From NCBI GenBank assembly GCA_049662565.1, contig JBATBW010000121.1, forward strand, positions 1-38,344: a DNA stretch of 38,344 bases. Direction: 5' to 3'. Positions 27,697 to 35,955 of the stretch are shown piece by piece. This DNA is from JBATBW01 sp049662565 (GTDB taxonomy: Bacteria > Bacillota_I > Bacilli_A > Erysipelotrichales > Erysipelotrichaceae). The notes beneath the pieces are model-generated. The model ran no database searches. It worked only from the letters and a program-made list of their open reading frames with translations, and was not told the DNA's origin. The position numbers and the translations under genes were made by a program. Numbering within the stretch: position 1 is the stretch's first letter; each line of letters begins with the position of its first letter.

Positions 27697-27725
27697 ATAA
27701 TAATACTCCAAAAACGAATAAACAA
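27697..27725 (-). promoter_or_regulatory. Promoter of the PFOR gene
   Basis: Minus-strand TTGTTT (27725-27720), a 17-base spacer and TATTAT (27702-27697). This lies about 27 bases upstream of the PFOR ATG, which has a GGAGGA ribosome site. Good spacing and position, with two mismatches in the -35 and one in the -10. Confidence 0.6.
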
Positions 27726-27734
27726 CAACCAAAA

Positions 27735-27764
27735 AACCAAAAAAGTGGACTAACCCACCCTTTT
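27735..27764 (-). terminator. Terminator of pyrR overlapping its stop codon
   Basis: In the minus-strand transcript, AAAAGGGUGG (27764-27755) pairs with CCACUUUUUU (27748-27739), with two G-U pairs and a 6-base loop, followed by a U-rich run. The pyrR stop codon UAG (27752-27750) lies in the loop region, so the hairpin starts inside the coding sequence. Confidence 0.65.
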
Positions 27765-28277
27765 TTCTTCAACAATACCAACACTAGTTTCCCCATCCAA
27801 CTCAACAACCCTAACTAGGACTTTTTCACTAGTAGAAGTCGGCAAATTCTTACCAACAAAATCCGCCCTAATTGGCAATTCCCGATGACCGCGATCAATC
27901 AAAACCGCCAACTGTATTTCTTTAGGCCGGCCATTACTTAAAACACCATCAATAGCCGCTCGAACCGTCCTCCCCTTATATAAAACATCATCAACCAATA
28001 TTACCTTCTTATTAACAATATCAACCGACAACTTCTCCTTAACAATATTCCCAGTATCAATATCATCCCTAAACCCTCTAACATCAATACTAACCATTGG
28101 AACAACAACACCTTCAAAACTCAAAATATTATCTTGTAACACCTTAGCTAAATGAACACCCCTAGTCTTAATACCAACTAAAACAATATCCTTAACACCC
28201 TTATTCCTCTCCACAATCTCATGAGCAATACGAACCATCGTTCTCTTAATCGCACTTTCATCCATTATTAATTTCAT
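27750..28277 (-). CDS. pyrR: PyrR bifunctional regulator / uracil phosphoribosyltransferase
   Basis: Type I phosphoribosyltransferase-fold protein of 175 residues. In many Firmicutes PyrR binds pyr mRNA leaders in response to UMP and also converts uracil and PRPP to UMP. The PRPP loop is VILVDDVLYKGRTVRAAID, and the family-specific stretch RGHRELPIRADFVGKNLPTS lies near residue 135. VLVGIKTRGVHLAKVL in the N-terminal third is also typical. The start ATG 28277 has GAGGTG upstream; a frame opening with TTG at 28289 is less likely. No pyrimidine genes are adjacent, so its RNA targets must be elsewhere. Its own leader is too short (about 14 bases from the proposed -10) for a PyrR-type attenuator. 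Confidence 0.95.
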   Translation of the reverse strand: MKLIMDESAIKRTMVRIAHEIVERNKGVKDIVLVGIKTRGVHLAKVLQDNILSFEGVVVPMVSIDVRGFRDDIDTGNIVKEKLSVDIVNKKVILVDDVLYKGRTVRAAIDGVLSNGRPKEIQLAVLIDRGHRELPIRADFVGKNLPTSTSEKVLVRVVELDGETSVGIVEEKRVG

Positions 28278-28297
28278 AACACACCTCAACTTCCATA

Positions 28298-28306
28298 ATT
28301 ATAACA
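28298..28306 (-). promoter_or_regulatory. Extended -10 promoter of pyrR
   Basis: Minus-strand TGTTATAAT (28306-28298), a TGn-extended consensus -10, lies about 21 bases upstream of the pyrR ATG. No clear -35. The identical nonamer precedes the flippase gene at 35956-35964. It is divergent from the tRNA-Trp promoter. Confidence 0.55.
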
Positions 28307-28314
28307 AATAATTA

Positions 28315-28343
28315 TTGATATTTCTATTATCCTATGATAATAT
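28315..28343 (+). promoter_or_regulatory. Promoter of tRNA-Trp
   Basis: TTGATA (28315-28320), a 17-base spacer ending in TGA, then TAATAT (28338-28343). The TGn extension and the good -35 make this the best-scoring promoter in the window by eye. Transcription should start near 28350, a few bases before the tRNA 5' end. Confidence 0.7.
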
Positions 28344-28355
28344 ATAAAAGCACTT

Positions 28356-28429
28356 AGGGGTGTAGTTCAATGGTAGAGCAACGGTCTCCAAAACCGTTAA
28401 TGTGGGTTCAACTCCTGTCACCCCTGCCA
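28356..28429 (+). tRNA. trnW: tRNA-Trp (anticodon CCA)
   Basis: A 74-base cloverleaf. The acceptor stem AGGGGTG pairs fully with CACCCCT. The D-stem GTTC pairs with GAGC (one wobble). The anticodon stem ACGGT/ACCGT encloses loop CTCCAAA with anticodon CCA at 28388-28390. The T-arm is GTGGG-TTCAACT-CCTGT, and discriminator G and an encoded CCA end follow. The T-stem has three consecutive wobble pairs at its outer end, which is unusual. This is the only gene on the plus strand. The CCA anticodon fits a code in which UGA is a stop. The gene has its own promoter and terminator. Confidence 0.95.
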
Positions 28430-28439
28430 TCAATAAAAT

Positions 28440-28468
28440 AAAAGCTTCCAAATCGGAAGCTTTTTTTT
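28440..28468 (+). terminator. Terminator of tRNA-Trp, probably bidirectional
   Basis: Perfect 10-bp stem AAAAGCTTCC (28440-28449) and GGAAGCTTTT (28455-28464) with loop AAATC and a T-run to 28468. On the minus strand the same stem is followed by ATTTTATT, so it probably also ends the TspO-like gene, whose TAA begins inside the T-run. Confidence 0.9.
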
Positions 28469-29222
28469 ATTTCACAGGAATAATCTTAAACTTATTACGA
28501 ACCAATAAAAGAAAACTAAATAATACCATTACAACCAAACCAACCAAAGCAATATTAGCCAACATTGATCCAGCCTTCAAAGTAGAATAAATACCAAAAT
28601 AAGCCCAAGCCACCGGCCAAGCATAAACAACATTACGATTATTAAGCTGTAACAAAATAACTAATAAAACTGAAACACCTAACATAATCATCGCCCAAAC
28701 TTCATAACTTAAACCAAAACCATTAAAATCCATTTGAACTAACATACTACTAACATTAACAACAGTCGCAATAACTAACCACCCCGAATACAAACCAAAA
28801 GTTAAAGGAGCTAACCAATGACCACCCTCATTAATAGCTAACAAACGCTTATTAATTAAATTCAATACACAAGCAATCATCAAAATAATAATAGCTGAAA
28901 CAGCCATCTGTAAATAAGCAAAAGCCACAATCCATGCCATATTCAAAACACAAGATAACACAAACAAACCAGCAACTTTACTATCCCCATAATAACTATC
29001 TTTACCCTTCACAATAACAACAATAACATAAATAAACAACAACAAATAAATAACGCTCCAAATACTAAAAGTAAAAGCAGCCGGAGTAATCAAAGTCCCA
29101 TACAAATCAGAAACCATCTTCTGACTATAACCATTAATAAACCCCATAGCCCCCAATCCATTCACTACTAATGTTAAAACTAAAAATAACAAATTAACTA
29201 AACCAATTTTACGATCTTTCAT
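28467..29222 (-). CDS. TspO/MBR-like (tryptophan-rich sensory protein) membrane protein
   Basis: Polytopic membrane protein of 251 residues with about seven to eight hydrophobic segments. The segment ITPAAFTFSIWSVIYLLL near residue 45 matches the TspO-type pattern P-x-W-x-F-x-x-x-W-x-x-x-Y-x-x-x, and NMAWIVAFAY near 94 and GLYSGWLVIATVVN near 145 also fit. TspO proteins bind porphyrins or similar ligands in the membrane. This is the longer bacterial subgroup, so a distinct function is possible. It stands alone, with an extended -10 promoter and the hairpin shared with tRNA-Trp. Family call is moderate; function unknown. Confidence 0.6.
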   Translation of the reverse strand: MKDRKIGLVNLLFLVLTLVVNGLGAMGFINGYSQKMVSDLYGTLITPAAFTFSIWSVIYLLLFIYVIVVIVKGKDSYYGDSKVAGLFVLSCVLNMAWIVAFAYLQMAVSAIIILMIACVLNLINKRLLAINEGGHWLAPLTFGLYSGWLVIATVVNVSSMLVQMDFNGFGLSYEVWAMIMLGVSVLLVILLQLNNRNVVYAWPVAWAYFGIYSTLKAGSMLANIALVGLVVMVLFSFLLLVRNKFKIIPVK

Positions 29223-29262
29223 AATTCATCCTTTCTTTAACTTGTCAGTTCTTGATACTTTA

Positions 29263-29273
29263 GTTATATCACA
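29263..29273 (-). promoter_or_regulatory. Extended -10 promoter of the TspO-like gene
   Basis: Minus-strand TGTGATATAAC (29273-29263), differing in one base from the polysaccharide operon promoter TGTGATATAAT. A weak TTTATT -35 lies 17 bases upstream. It is about 40 bases before the start codon. Confidence 0.5.
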
Positions 29274-29323
29274 TCCACAAAAAAGAATAAATAGAAATGC
29301 ACACAAAATTCCAATTTTGTATT

Positions 29324-29349
29324 AAAAACAACCACCCTAAGGTGGTTGT
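29324..29349 (-). terminator. Terminator of the yugP-like gene and upstream operon
   Basis: Stem ACAACCACC (29328-29336) with GGTGGTTGT (29341-29349), 4-base loop, followed on the minus strand by TTTTTAA. It lies 12 bases after the stop codon of the metalloprotease gene and closes the operon that begins at 35964. Confidence 0.9.
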
Positions 29350-29361
29350 CCATTAAACTAA

Positions 29362-30048
29362 TTAATCATCACGTCTAGATAAAACAATCAATCTTAATAA
29401 TTGAAGTAAAGACATTAATACCGCAGCTAAATATGTCAACGCTGCAGCCGATAATACCTTTTTAACACCTCTTACTTCATCACTATCCATATAATTATTT
29501 AATATTGCCACAGCTCTACCGCTCGCATCAAATTCCACAGGTAAAGTAACCAAATAAAACAAAGTACTAAAACCAAAGAAAATAATACCAATCCACTGTA
29601 AAGCCTCAATAGAAGCAAACATCCCAATAATAAACAAAGGAATACTTGCCATAGAAGCAATATTAGTAACTGGAACTAAAGCAGACCTAATCTTATTAGG
29701 AACATAACCCCTAGCCTCTTGGATTGCATGTCCACACTCGTGAGCCGCAATACCTAAAGCCGTAATACTATTAGAACCATAAACCGCATTACTCAACCTA
29801 ATAACCTTTTTAGAAGGATCATAATGGTCTCCATACTCACTATTCGCACCATTAGTAACACTTACATCATTAATGCCTGCCTTTTTTAATATCTCTAAAG
29901 CTAAAGTATAACCAGTAAACCCAGCAACACTACTAATATCACTATATTTTTTGAAAGCACTACTAACCTTAAACTGCGCATACATACTAAAAAATAAAGC
30001 CGGCAATATAATAATCATCGTCGGATCAAATAATCCAAACATTGGCAT
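29362..30048 (-). CDS. YugP-like membrane zinc metallopeptidase
   Basis: Membrane protein of 228 residues. The zinc motif HECGH is at 103-107 (AAHECGHAIQ), and RLSNAVYGSNSITALGIA precedes it. Hydrophobic helices lie at about 10-22, 128-146, 150-170 and 205-222. LPVEFDASGRA near 172 is a second family-conserved stretch. This is the YugP/Zn_peptidase_2 family, widespread in Firmicutes, with no firmly known substrate. Start ATG 30048 has AGGAGGTG upstream. It is 11 bases downstream of the polymerase gene and seems to be the last gene of that operon, although it may be an older neighbour unrelated to glycan synthesis. Confidence 0.92.
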   Translation of the reverse strand: MPMFGLFDPTMIIILPALFFSMYAQFKVSSAFKKYSDISSVAGFTGYTLALEILKKAGINDVSVTNGANSEYGDHYDPSKKVIRLSNAVYGSNSITALGIAAHECGHAIQEARGYVPNKIRSALVPVTNIASMASIPLFIIGMFASIEALQWIGIIFFGFSTLFYLVTLPVEFDASGRAVAILNNYMDSDEVRGVKKVLSAAALTYLAAVLMSLLQLLRLIVLSRRDD

Positions 30049-30059
30049 AAAAACACCTC

Positions 30060-31487
30060 CTAGCTAATTCTCAACAATTTGCGAATGCCATCTGTCAAAA
30101 CAATAAACTTATCTCCAATAAATGAAGTAACTTTATTACTAACCATTTTAACACCAAAAGTTGAATATGCAAAATTAACATACAACCCTAAAAATAACAT
30201 CAACACCAAATTAATAATCTCAATCGCAAAACCAAATATAAAAGAAGCCTCCAACATTGAAATAAAGAAACAAGCAGACAACACAAACACAAACATCAAG
30301 AAATACTTCTTATCATATTCAATATTATCCTTATTCTTCACAATCTTACAAGTCAAACTAATAAAATACCAATAAATCATTAATAAAACACTGCAACCCA
30401 AAATGCCGTAAGCAGCCAACGATTGAATAACCATATTGTGCATATGATTCAAGAAATTAAATTCGCCTGAATACAAATTTAATTTTTTCTCTGCTATATA
30501 ATTTTCAATATTTGGTCTAATATTTTCATAACTAAATCCGGCTATCGGCCTTCTATCAAATGTTGCCTTAACCCCAACTTCCATAACGAATAATCTATCC
30601 GAACTTAATTTATTCAACTTATGATATATTACTTCAGAATAACTTTGTATACTGTTTTCTGTTTTATTATGAGTAGAAACAAACATTGCAACTAAAAATG
30701 TTCCTAAACAAATTGATGCTATAACACTAAGTACAACAATAGCCTTTGATATTTTACCTAATATACCTTTTTTCATTAAGCAAAAAACAATTATTGAACA
30801 GAGTATCCCAAACACTATACCCATTATAACTGCCCTAGACATAGATATATAAATGAAGTAAATACTAATAATTATAGGTGCCGTATACAAAATTATATTA
30901 AGCTTGTTTTTTTCTTTATTCATAAACCACAATGATATAAAAATGAGCGAAATAGCTATTCTTCCTAATCTGTTTGGATTACCCGAAACACCTGAAAAAC
31001 GATTCAAGTTTCCACCCCATCCAAGATACCTAACTTGATTATTGACAACAAATACTTTATCTAAGTGAAAAAAGATTGTGACAAAATTTAACAGCATATA
31101 AACAAACAAACCCCAAAACAACACCTTCATTACAACATCAATCATCCTAGTATCATTTTTACGAGCAAAATTAAAAAATATTAAGAAATTAATTAGTATC
31201 GATAACACGTTATACATATTGTCCACCGGGGCAACAAAACCATTCGCAACCAAAGACACAACCGCCGTTATTGCAAAAATAATACCTAAGATATTAATAT
31301 GATTTGAAAAAACATATTTGTTATTTTTTAATATCTCAAATAAAATAACTACCGCGCCCCAAATGCCGAAAAAAATAGCTAAATAAGTAGAGTACTTAGT
31401 TATATGAAAAAATACCAATTGATTAATACATAAAAAGACACTTACTGCCACCATAAATAAATACTCGTGTTTTTTGTGAAAAGTCAT
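30060..31487 (-). CDS. O-antigen ligase/polymerase-like (Wzy/WaaL family) membrane protein
   Basis: Protein of 475 residues with about 10-12 hydrophobic segments. The centre has GGNLNRFSGVSGNPNRLGRIAISL, and the large outer loop near residues 270-350 holds PIAGFSYENIRPNI and FNFLNHMHNMVIQSLAAYGILG. This H-x-H-N and late G-I-L-G pattern is typical of the O-antigen ligase superfamily. It would polymerise or ligate the glycan made by the neighbouring Wzx, TarI, SDR and TagF-like proteins. Start ATG 31487 follows GAGGGG. The last third (30060-30430) shows the strong A/C bias of the plus strand, whereas the rest does not, a possible recombination join. Confidence 0.85.
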   Translation of the reverse strand: MTFHKKHEYLFMVAVSVFLCINQLVFFHITKYSTYLAIFFGIWGAVVILFEILKNNKYVFSNHINILGIIFAITAVVSLVANGFVAPVDNMYNVLSILINFLIFFNFARKNDTRMIDVVMKVLFWGLFVYMLLNFVTIFFHLDKVFVVNNQVRYLGWGGNLNRFSGVSGNPNRLGRIAISLIFISLWFMNKEKNKLNIILYTAPIIISIYFIYISMSRAVIMGIVFGILCSIIVFCLMKKGILGKISKAIVVLSVIASICLGTFLVAMFVSTHNKTENSIQSYSEVIYHKLNKLSSDRLFVMEVGVKATFDRRPIAGFSYENIRPNIENYIAEKKLNLYSGEFNFLNHMHNMVIQSLAAYGILGCSVLLMIYWYFISLTCKIVKNKDNIEYDKKYFLMFVFVLSACFFISMLEASFIFGFAIEIINLVLMLFLGLYVNFAYSTFGVKMVSNKVTSFIGDKFIVLTDGIRKLLRIS

Positions 31488-31489
31488 AG

Positions 31490-32599
31490 TTATACCCCTC
31501 CATTCACTAATTTATATAATCTATCACTCATATACTTAGTACAATTATCAATAGTATCATCGACATATGTACTAATAAAACTTACATTATTATCTTGATA
31601 GTTTTTTAGTGCCTCGTTGACACTAAAACCATCCTTACATATCGGACCCGACACTTCTTTAACATAATCAATAAAGAAATCACGATCATCTTTATACATA
31701 TCTAAATCAAAGGCAAAATAAATAATCTTCTTACCCATAACACCCGCTTCAAAGACAATTGAACTATAATCACTGATGACATAATCCGCAATAAATAATA
31801 GCTGTTGAGAATTAAAATCTCTAATATTAAATATCTTATCATTATTTAATTCTATCTTCGATAATGGGTGCATCTTAACTAATAAATTAAAATGATCATA
31901 ATCAAAAGTTGAGATAAACTTTTCTACTTCTAACTTCATCGATTCTTCATCTTTCCTAAAAGTAGGAACATATAAGACATTTAATTTATCTTTTAATTGT
32001 GGATATTTATTAAATATTAACTCTTGGTAATATTCTTTATTCTTATCACTTCTTAAAAAATCCACACGAGGTAATGGTGCGCTTTCAATGATATTTGGAT
32101 CACAATTAAACACCTGACTCATCCCATCAATACAAGCATTAGAAGAAGTAAAGACATTTGTATAATTCTGATGCATATTTAACCCTTGTGACAAAGACAT
32201 ACTGCGACCATCTTTTTTACCAACTGTCGCATAACCTGCCTTTTTCATCATTCCAATCGCATGCCATATTTGGACAACTATTAAACCTTTTTTATGTTTT
32301 AAGATACTTATATTAATGCAATAAGTATCTAGTACTACACATTTAGAACGTGCAATCTCATACATCTGTCTAAACATATGAAATACATAACTAAAGTTAT
32401 CGGATTTCTTACACAAAACGACCACTTTATAATCGGGATGATCTTTTTTAAATTGTTCACTCAACAACATAAAATCTAATGATATATCATTAGACTGGCG
32501 ACTAATAAAAGTAACCTGATTTGTTGTTTTAAACAATTTAAAAAAACAATAAATAAAATTCATTATAAATTTAAACACACTCAACAATATCTTAGTCAT
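31490..32599 (-). CDS. TagF/TarF-like CDP-polyol phosphotransferase
   Basis: Member of the CDP-glycerol glycerophosphotransferase family, 369 residues. It keeps the catalytic histidine region QIWHAIGMMKKAG (usually QTWHGTPLK), the NVLYVPTFRKD stretch near residue 218, KMHPL and ISDYSSIVFEAGVMGKK near 280, and the YKDDRDFF element. It should transfer a polyol phosphate from a CDP-polyol to a lipid-linked acceptor. The TarI-like enzyme two genes upstream could supply the CDP-polyol. I choose ATG 32599, which overlaps the SDR stop by 8 bases; an upstream frame reaching 32647 lies fully inside the SDR gene. The N-terminal hydrophobic stretch suggests peripheral membrane binding. Confidence 0.88.
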   Translation of the reverse strand: MTKILLSVFKFIMNFIYCFFKLFKTTNQVTFISRQSNDISLDFMLLSEQFKKDHPDYKVVVLCKKSDNFSYVFHMFRQMYEIARSKCVVLDTYCINISILKHKKGLIVVQIWHAIGMMKKAGYATVGKKDGRSMSLSQGLNMHQNYTNVFTSSNACIDGMSQVFNCDPNIIESAPLPRVDFLRSDKNKEYYQELIFNKYPQLKDKLNVLYVPTFRKDEESMKLEVEKFISTFDYDHFNLLVKMHPLSKIELNNDKIFNIRDFNSQQLLFIADYVISDYSSIVFEAGVMGKKIIYFAFDLDMYKDDRDFFIDYVKEVSGPICKDGFSVNEALKNYQDNNVSFISTYVDDTIDNCTKYMSDRLYKLVNGGV

Positions 32600-33641
32600 T
32601 TGCTTGCTCTTTTCTAAAGTAATCCAAAGTACGCTTAATACCTTCATTTAATGAAACTCTTGGGCTCCATCCTAAATTAGACAACAAAGAAAGATCTAAT
32701 TGAGTAATCTTATAACCCAAATAGCCCTTCTTTTCTTCAGCACTAGCTTCTTTATAACTAACCTGACCAAAACCACTAGTTTTCACAATAATCTTTGCGA
32801 CATCTTTAATCATATGTGGTTCTTGTTCATTTGCTAGATTATAGGCAATATTATTATCCCCCTTTAAAAGAATAAATAATAACCCACTAATAGTATCACT
32901 AATATAACAAAAACTACGAACTGCAGTACCATCACTATTTAAAACAATATCCTGTTTATTGACCCCAAAGTTAATAAAATCGGCCATAACGCGACCATCA
33001 TTAACTAAATCCATGCTAGGGCCATAAGAATGGGCAATCCGAGCCACATTAAAGTTAACCCCATACTGATTTGCATAACTACACAACAACACCTCAGCCA
33101 ACCTTTTACTCTCTGGATAACAATTACGTAAATTCATACTATCCATAAATCCAAAAGAATGTTCATCAATCAACTCTTGATCCTTCACTTCCCCATACAC
33201 TTCTCTAGTAGAAGTAAATAACACCTTATGACAATTGGTCTTTAGAGCCAATTTAAGGACATTCATCGTCCCTAATGTATTTGCTTCAATTATACCAACC
33301 GGATTGTTTTTAATCGCATATGCGCTTGCACTGCCCGCACAATGAATAATATAATCCAAATCACCATCAAAAATAATTTCGTCACAAACATCCTGAACAA
33401 TAAAATTAATTTTATCTAAATAAGAAACAAACATTTTCCTAGCTTTTTCTAAATTACGAACCAAAACATTAATCTTTATATTAGTATTATCCACTTCATT
33501 ACAATAAAGAAAATAAAAAACCAAATAACGAGCAATCAAACCAGTACCACCTGTTACCAATATTTTCTTATTATTTAATTGACTAGAAAAATCATATCTA
33601 TCCAATAACTCTTGTAAATCATTTTGAACAATACTATTCAT
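32592..33641 (-). CDS. NAD-dependent epimerase/dehydratase (extended SDR) next to tarI
   Basis: Extended SDR of 349 residues. The cofactor motif is VTGGTGLIARYL, where the third glycine is Ala. HCAGSASAYAIKNNP lies near residue 100, STREVYGE near 137 and YPESKRLAE with the YxxxK pair near 165. The C-terminal part (YNLANEQEPHM, LGWSPRVSLNEGI) resembles dTDP-glucose 4,6-dehydratase and UDP-glucuronate decarboxylase relatives. It follows the TarI-like gene by 2 bases. In ribitol teichoic loci this slot is taken by an alcohol dehydrogenase (TarJ). Here the SDR may make another polyol phosphate or modify a sugar nucleotide. Function undecided. Confidence 0.82.
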   Translation of the reverse strand: MNSIVQNDLQELLDRYDFSSQLNNKKILVTGGTGLIARYLVFYFLYCNEVDNTNIKINVLVRNLEKARKMFVSYLDKINFIVQDVCDEIIFDGDLDYIIHCAGSASAYAIKNNPVGIIEANTLGTMNVLKLALKTNCHKVLFTSTREVYGEVKDQELIDEHSFGFMDSMNLRNCYPESKRLAEVLLCSYANQYGVNFNVARIAHSYGPSMDLVNDGRVMADFINFGVNKQDIVLNSDGTAVRSFCYISDTISGLLFILLKGDNNIAYNLANEQEPHMIKDVAKIIVKTSGFGQVSYKEASAEEKKGYLGYKITQLDLSLLSNLGWSPRVSLNEGIKRTLDYFRKEQAND

Positions 33642-33643
33642 AA

Positions 33644-34399
33644 CTACTCCTCTTCCTTATTAATATCGGGAATACCAATAACCTTTTCACCACTATTCTT
33701 AAAATCCAACCAAGCCTTAAACACATAAATATCCACCGGATTAGTAATCTTAATATTACCCCTAACCCCATAAGTCAAATAACACTTCTTATTCAACATA
33801 TGAAACAAAGTACAATTATCCACCACATCAATATAATCAGGATTAATCTTACGCATTTCATTATGGGCCTCAATAACCTCACCTAAACGAAAAGCCTGCG
33901 GAGCCTGAGCATTAAAACTCTGATTTCTAATCGCAACACTACCAACATCCTTACCATTATAACTAGTAATAAACGTCTCATTACAATTAGTACAAGTAAT
34001 CGAATTACCATACTTAATCGTATCCTCAATATTACTAGTAATCAAATCATGCGAAATAAAAGGCCTAACACCATCATGAATCAACACAATGTCATCATCA
34101 TCATTATGTCTGTGCGCTTCAACTAAAGCATTATAAATCGAATCCTGCCCAGTCTTACCACCTTCCACAATACCCTTAACCTTAGTAATGCCCCACTTAT
34201 CCACTAATGATTGCATATAATCAATCCAATTATTAGTACAAGCAATATAAATCTCATCTATCAACTCATGATCTTGGAAATGCTGTAAAGTATGAATCAC
34301 AATTGGCTTCTCATCCACGACTAAAAAGTGCTTAGGAACATCCTTAACACCCATACGCGTACCCAATCCACCTGCGAAAATGATACCAATATTCTTCAT
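33644..34399 (-). CDS. tarI: TarI/IspD-family cytidylyltransferase (likely CDP-polyol synthesis)
   Basis: Cytidylyltransferase of 251 residues. FAGGLGTRMG at the start binds CTP. PKHFLVVDEKPIVIHTL, VEGGKTGQDSIYNAL, LIHDGVRPFI near 108 and NAQAPQAFRLGEV near 165 are family marks. IspD makes CDP-methylerythritol; TarI makes CDP-ribitol. The surrounding flippase, TagF-like and polymerase genes favour a TarI-like role. ATG 34399 has AGGAGG six bases upstream; the adjacent ATG 34402 is only 3 bases from it and less well spaced. A true IspD role cannot be excluded. Confidence 0.88.
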   Translation of the reverse strand: MKNIGIIFAGGLGTRMGVKDVPKHFLVVDEKPIVIHTLQHFQDHELIDEIYIACTNNWIDYMQSLVDKWGITKVKGIVEGGKTGQDSIYNALVEAHRHNDDDDIVLIHDGVRPFISHDLITSNIEDTIKYGNSITCTNCNETFITSYNGKDVGSVAIRNQSFNAQAPQAFRLGEVIEAHNEMRKINPDYIDVVDNCTLFHMLNKKCYLTYGVRGNIKITNPVDIYVFKAWLDFKNSGEKVIGIPDINKEEE

Positions 34400-34409
34400 C
34401 ATTTACCTC

Positions 34410-35933
34410 CTAACCAAGCTTTAAAATATCCTTCTTAATAATATTAACTAAATACTTAAATTCTCTTTGTCTAAAAGTAAACACCACCATGATCACCAAA
34501 GTAACCATCACCGAAATTATACCACAAATAACAAATTGAATAAAACCACCATAAGGAACTAACGAACACAAATAATTAGAAGCCAAAGCACAAACAATCA
34601 TAATAAATATGTAATAAAAATTATAACCAAAAAACTTCACCGGACTCGTATTAAACCCATTTCTAAAAACAATAATCGGATCAAACACACTCAAAGTAGT
34701 CAAAATCGACACCAAAGTCGCAATAACAACCCCAAACAAACCCCAATACCTAACTAAAACTAACGCCAAAACAATATGCAATAAAGCCGAATACAAAGGC
34801 ATATACTTCTTAAACCTAAACAAACCCATATTGTGCCTAAAAGTTACCACATTCTTATTAATACCATAAATATACAACTCCACCGTCTTCACAAAAACAA
34901 TACCCATCGGCAACAACAAAGAACGACCCAACCAAACCTCAATAAAAGGATTAACACAATTCATAAAACCAATCGCCACAACCCCAAAAGCAATGAAACA
35001 AAAATAATTAATCACAAAAAACACTTCCATCTTTCGCTCATTACTCGAAGTAACATTCAAATTACCAATACTACTAGCCAACGAATTAAAAACCAAATCC
35101 ATCAACTTCTTAATATTAGAAACAACCAACATATAATTAGAATAAACCCCAACAATCGCCAAACCAATAAAACGCGACAAAATAATATTATCAACCGAAT
35201 TATAAACCTTATTATTCACTTCATACATAAACAAAACCGAAGCATCCTTAAACAAAGACATCTGCTCCGCCTTATCCAAACGCTTAAAATCCTTATCCTT
35301 AGAGAACGGATACATCTTATCACAAGTTCTCGCAATATAAATATTCTGCAAAATATTAGAAACAATAAACGAAGCCGTATACAAAACAAAATCCTTCGTC
35401 ACATACAACACAACAATCTGCACAATATTAGTCAAAATAATATAAACATTATAAATCCGATTTAAAACATAAACCTTCTGATCCGCCCTAATCAAAGCCG
35501 CCTTATAAGCCGCAAACAAATAAGAAGCAATCGTCCGACACAAATACAAACCAAACAACAAATATATATTAATATCCTGAGGCACTTCCTTCATCATACC
35601 ACTCAAAAAAGGCATAATAGCTAAACCAAAAATCGTAATAGCCAAAGCAATATAACGATAAACCGTCTTAAAGAAATGCATCAAAGCACAAATACGCTTC
35701 TCATCACGATCATTAATCGGCTTATACATACTAAAAATAATCGAACTACCAATACCCAACTCCGTCAAAGCCAACATATCCACAATGTCCGCAAACAACG
35801 TATTAATACCCAAATATTCCGTACCCAATATTTTTAGAAAAACCCCACGCGTAATAAAACCCAAAGCAATATGAATCACTTCGCCAATTACACTAGTTCT
35901 GATATTCTTAAACACATTCTCTTTTCTCGTCAT
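34410..35933 (-). CDS. Wzx-type flippase of the second glycan cluster
   Basis: Membrane protein of 507 residues with about 12-14 hydrophobic helices, MOP superfamily. The N-terminus has LGTEYLGINTLFADIVDMLALTELGIGSSI, the classic first-helix pattern of polysaccharide exporters, and EVNNKVYNSVDNIILSRFIG lies at mid length. It would export the lipid-linked glycan built by the downstream genes. The start ATG 35933 is preceded by GGGAG; an ATG at 35945 in frame has no ribosome site. It is the first gene of the operon, read from the promoter at 35956-35964. The plus strand is extremely poor in G here, which creates long meaningless open frames opposite the gene. Confidence 0.92.
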   Translation of the reverse strand: MTRKENVFKNIRTSVIGEVIHIALGFITRGVFLKILGTEYLGINTLFADIVDMLALTELGIGSSIIFSMYKPINDRDEKRICALMHFFKTVYRYIALAITIFGLAIMPFLSGMMKEVPQDINIYLLFGLYLCRTIASYLFAAYKAALIRADQKVYVLNRIYNVYIILTNIVQIVVLYVTKDFVLYTASFIVSNILQNIYIARTCDKMYPFSKDKDFKRLDKAEQMSLFKDASVLFMYEVNNKVYNSVDNIILSRFIGLAIVGVYSNYMLVVSNIKKLMDLVFNSLASSIGNLNVTSSNERKMEVFFVINYFCFIAFGVVAIGFMNCVNPFIEVWLGRSLLLPMGIVFVKTVELYIYGINKNVVTFRHNMGLFRFKKYMPLYSALLHIVLALVLVRYWGLFGVVIATLVSILTTLSVFDPIIVFRNGFNTSPVKFFGYNFYYIFIMIVCALASNYLCSLVPYGGFIQFVICGIISVMVTLVIMVVFTFRQREFKYLVNIIKKDILKLG

Positions 35934-35955
35934 ACAAACTCCCATAAACTAGTTT

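Noticed and set aside
28278..28300. PyrR-binding attenuator upstream of pyrR.
   Set aside because: The distance from the proposed -10 to the start codon leaves no room for the leader hairpins.
28356..28429. tRNA-Trp as an integration site of a mobile element.
   Set aside because: I saw no copy of the tRNA 3' end elsewhere in the window and no integrase gene.
34833..35465. A 210-codon open frame on the plus strand opposite the second flippase.
   Set aside because: Its product is an unnatural mix of Asn, Ile, His, Arg and Thr with no domain. It arises because the plus strand is very poor in G and so poor in stop codons such as TAG and TGA. The minus-strand flippase is clearly real.
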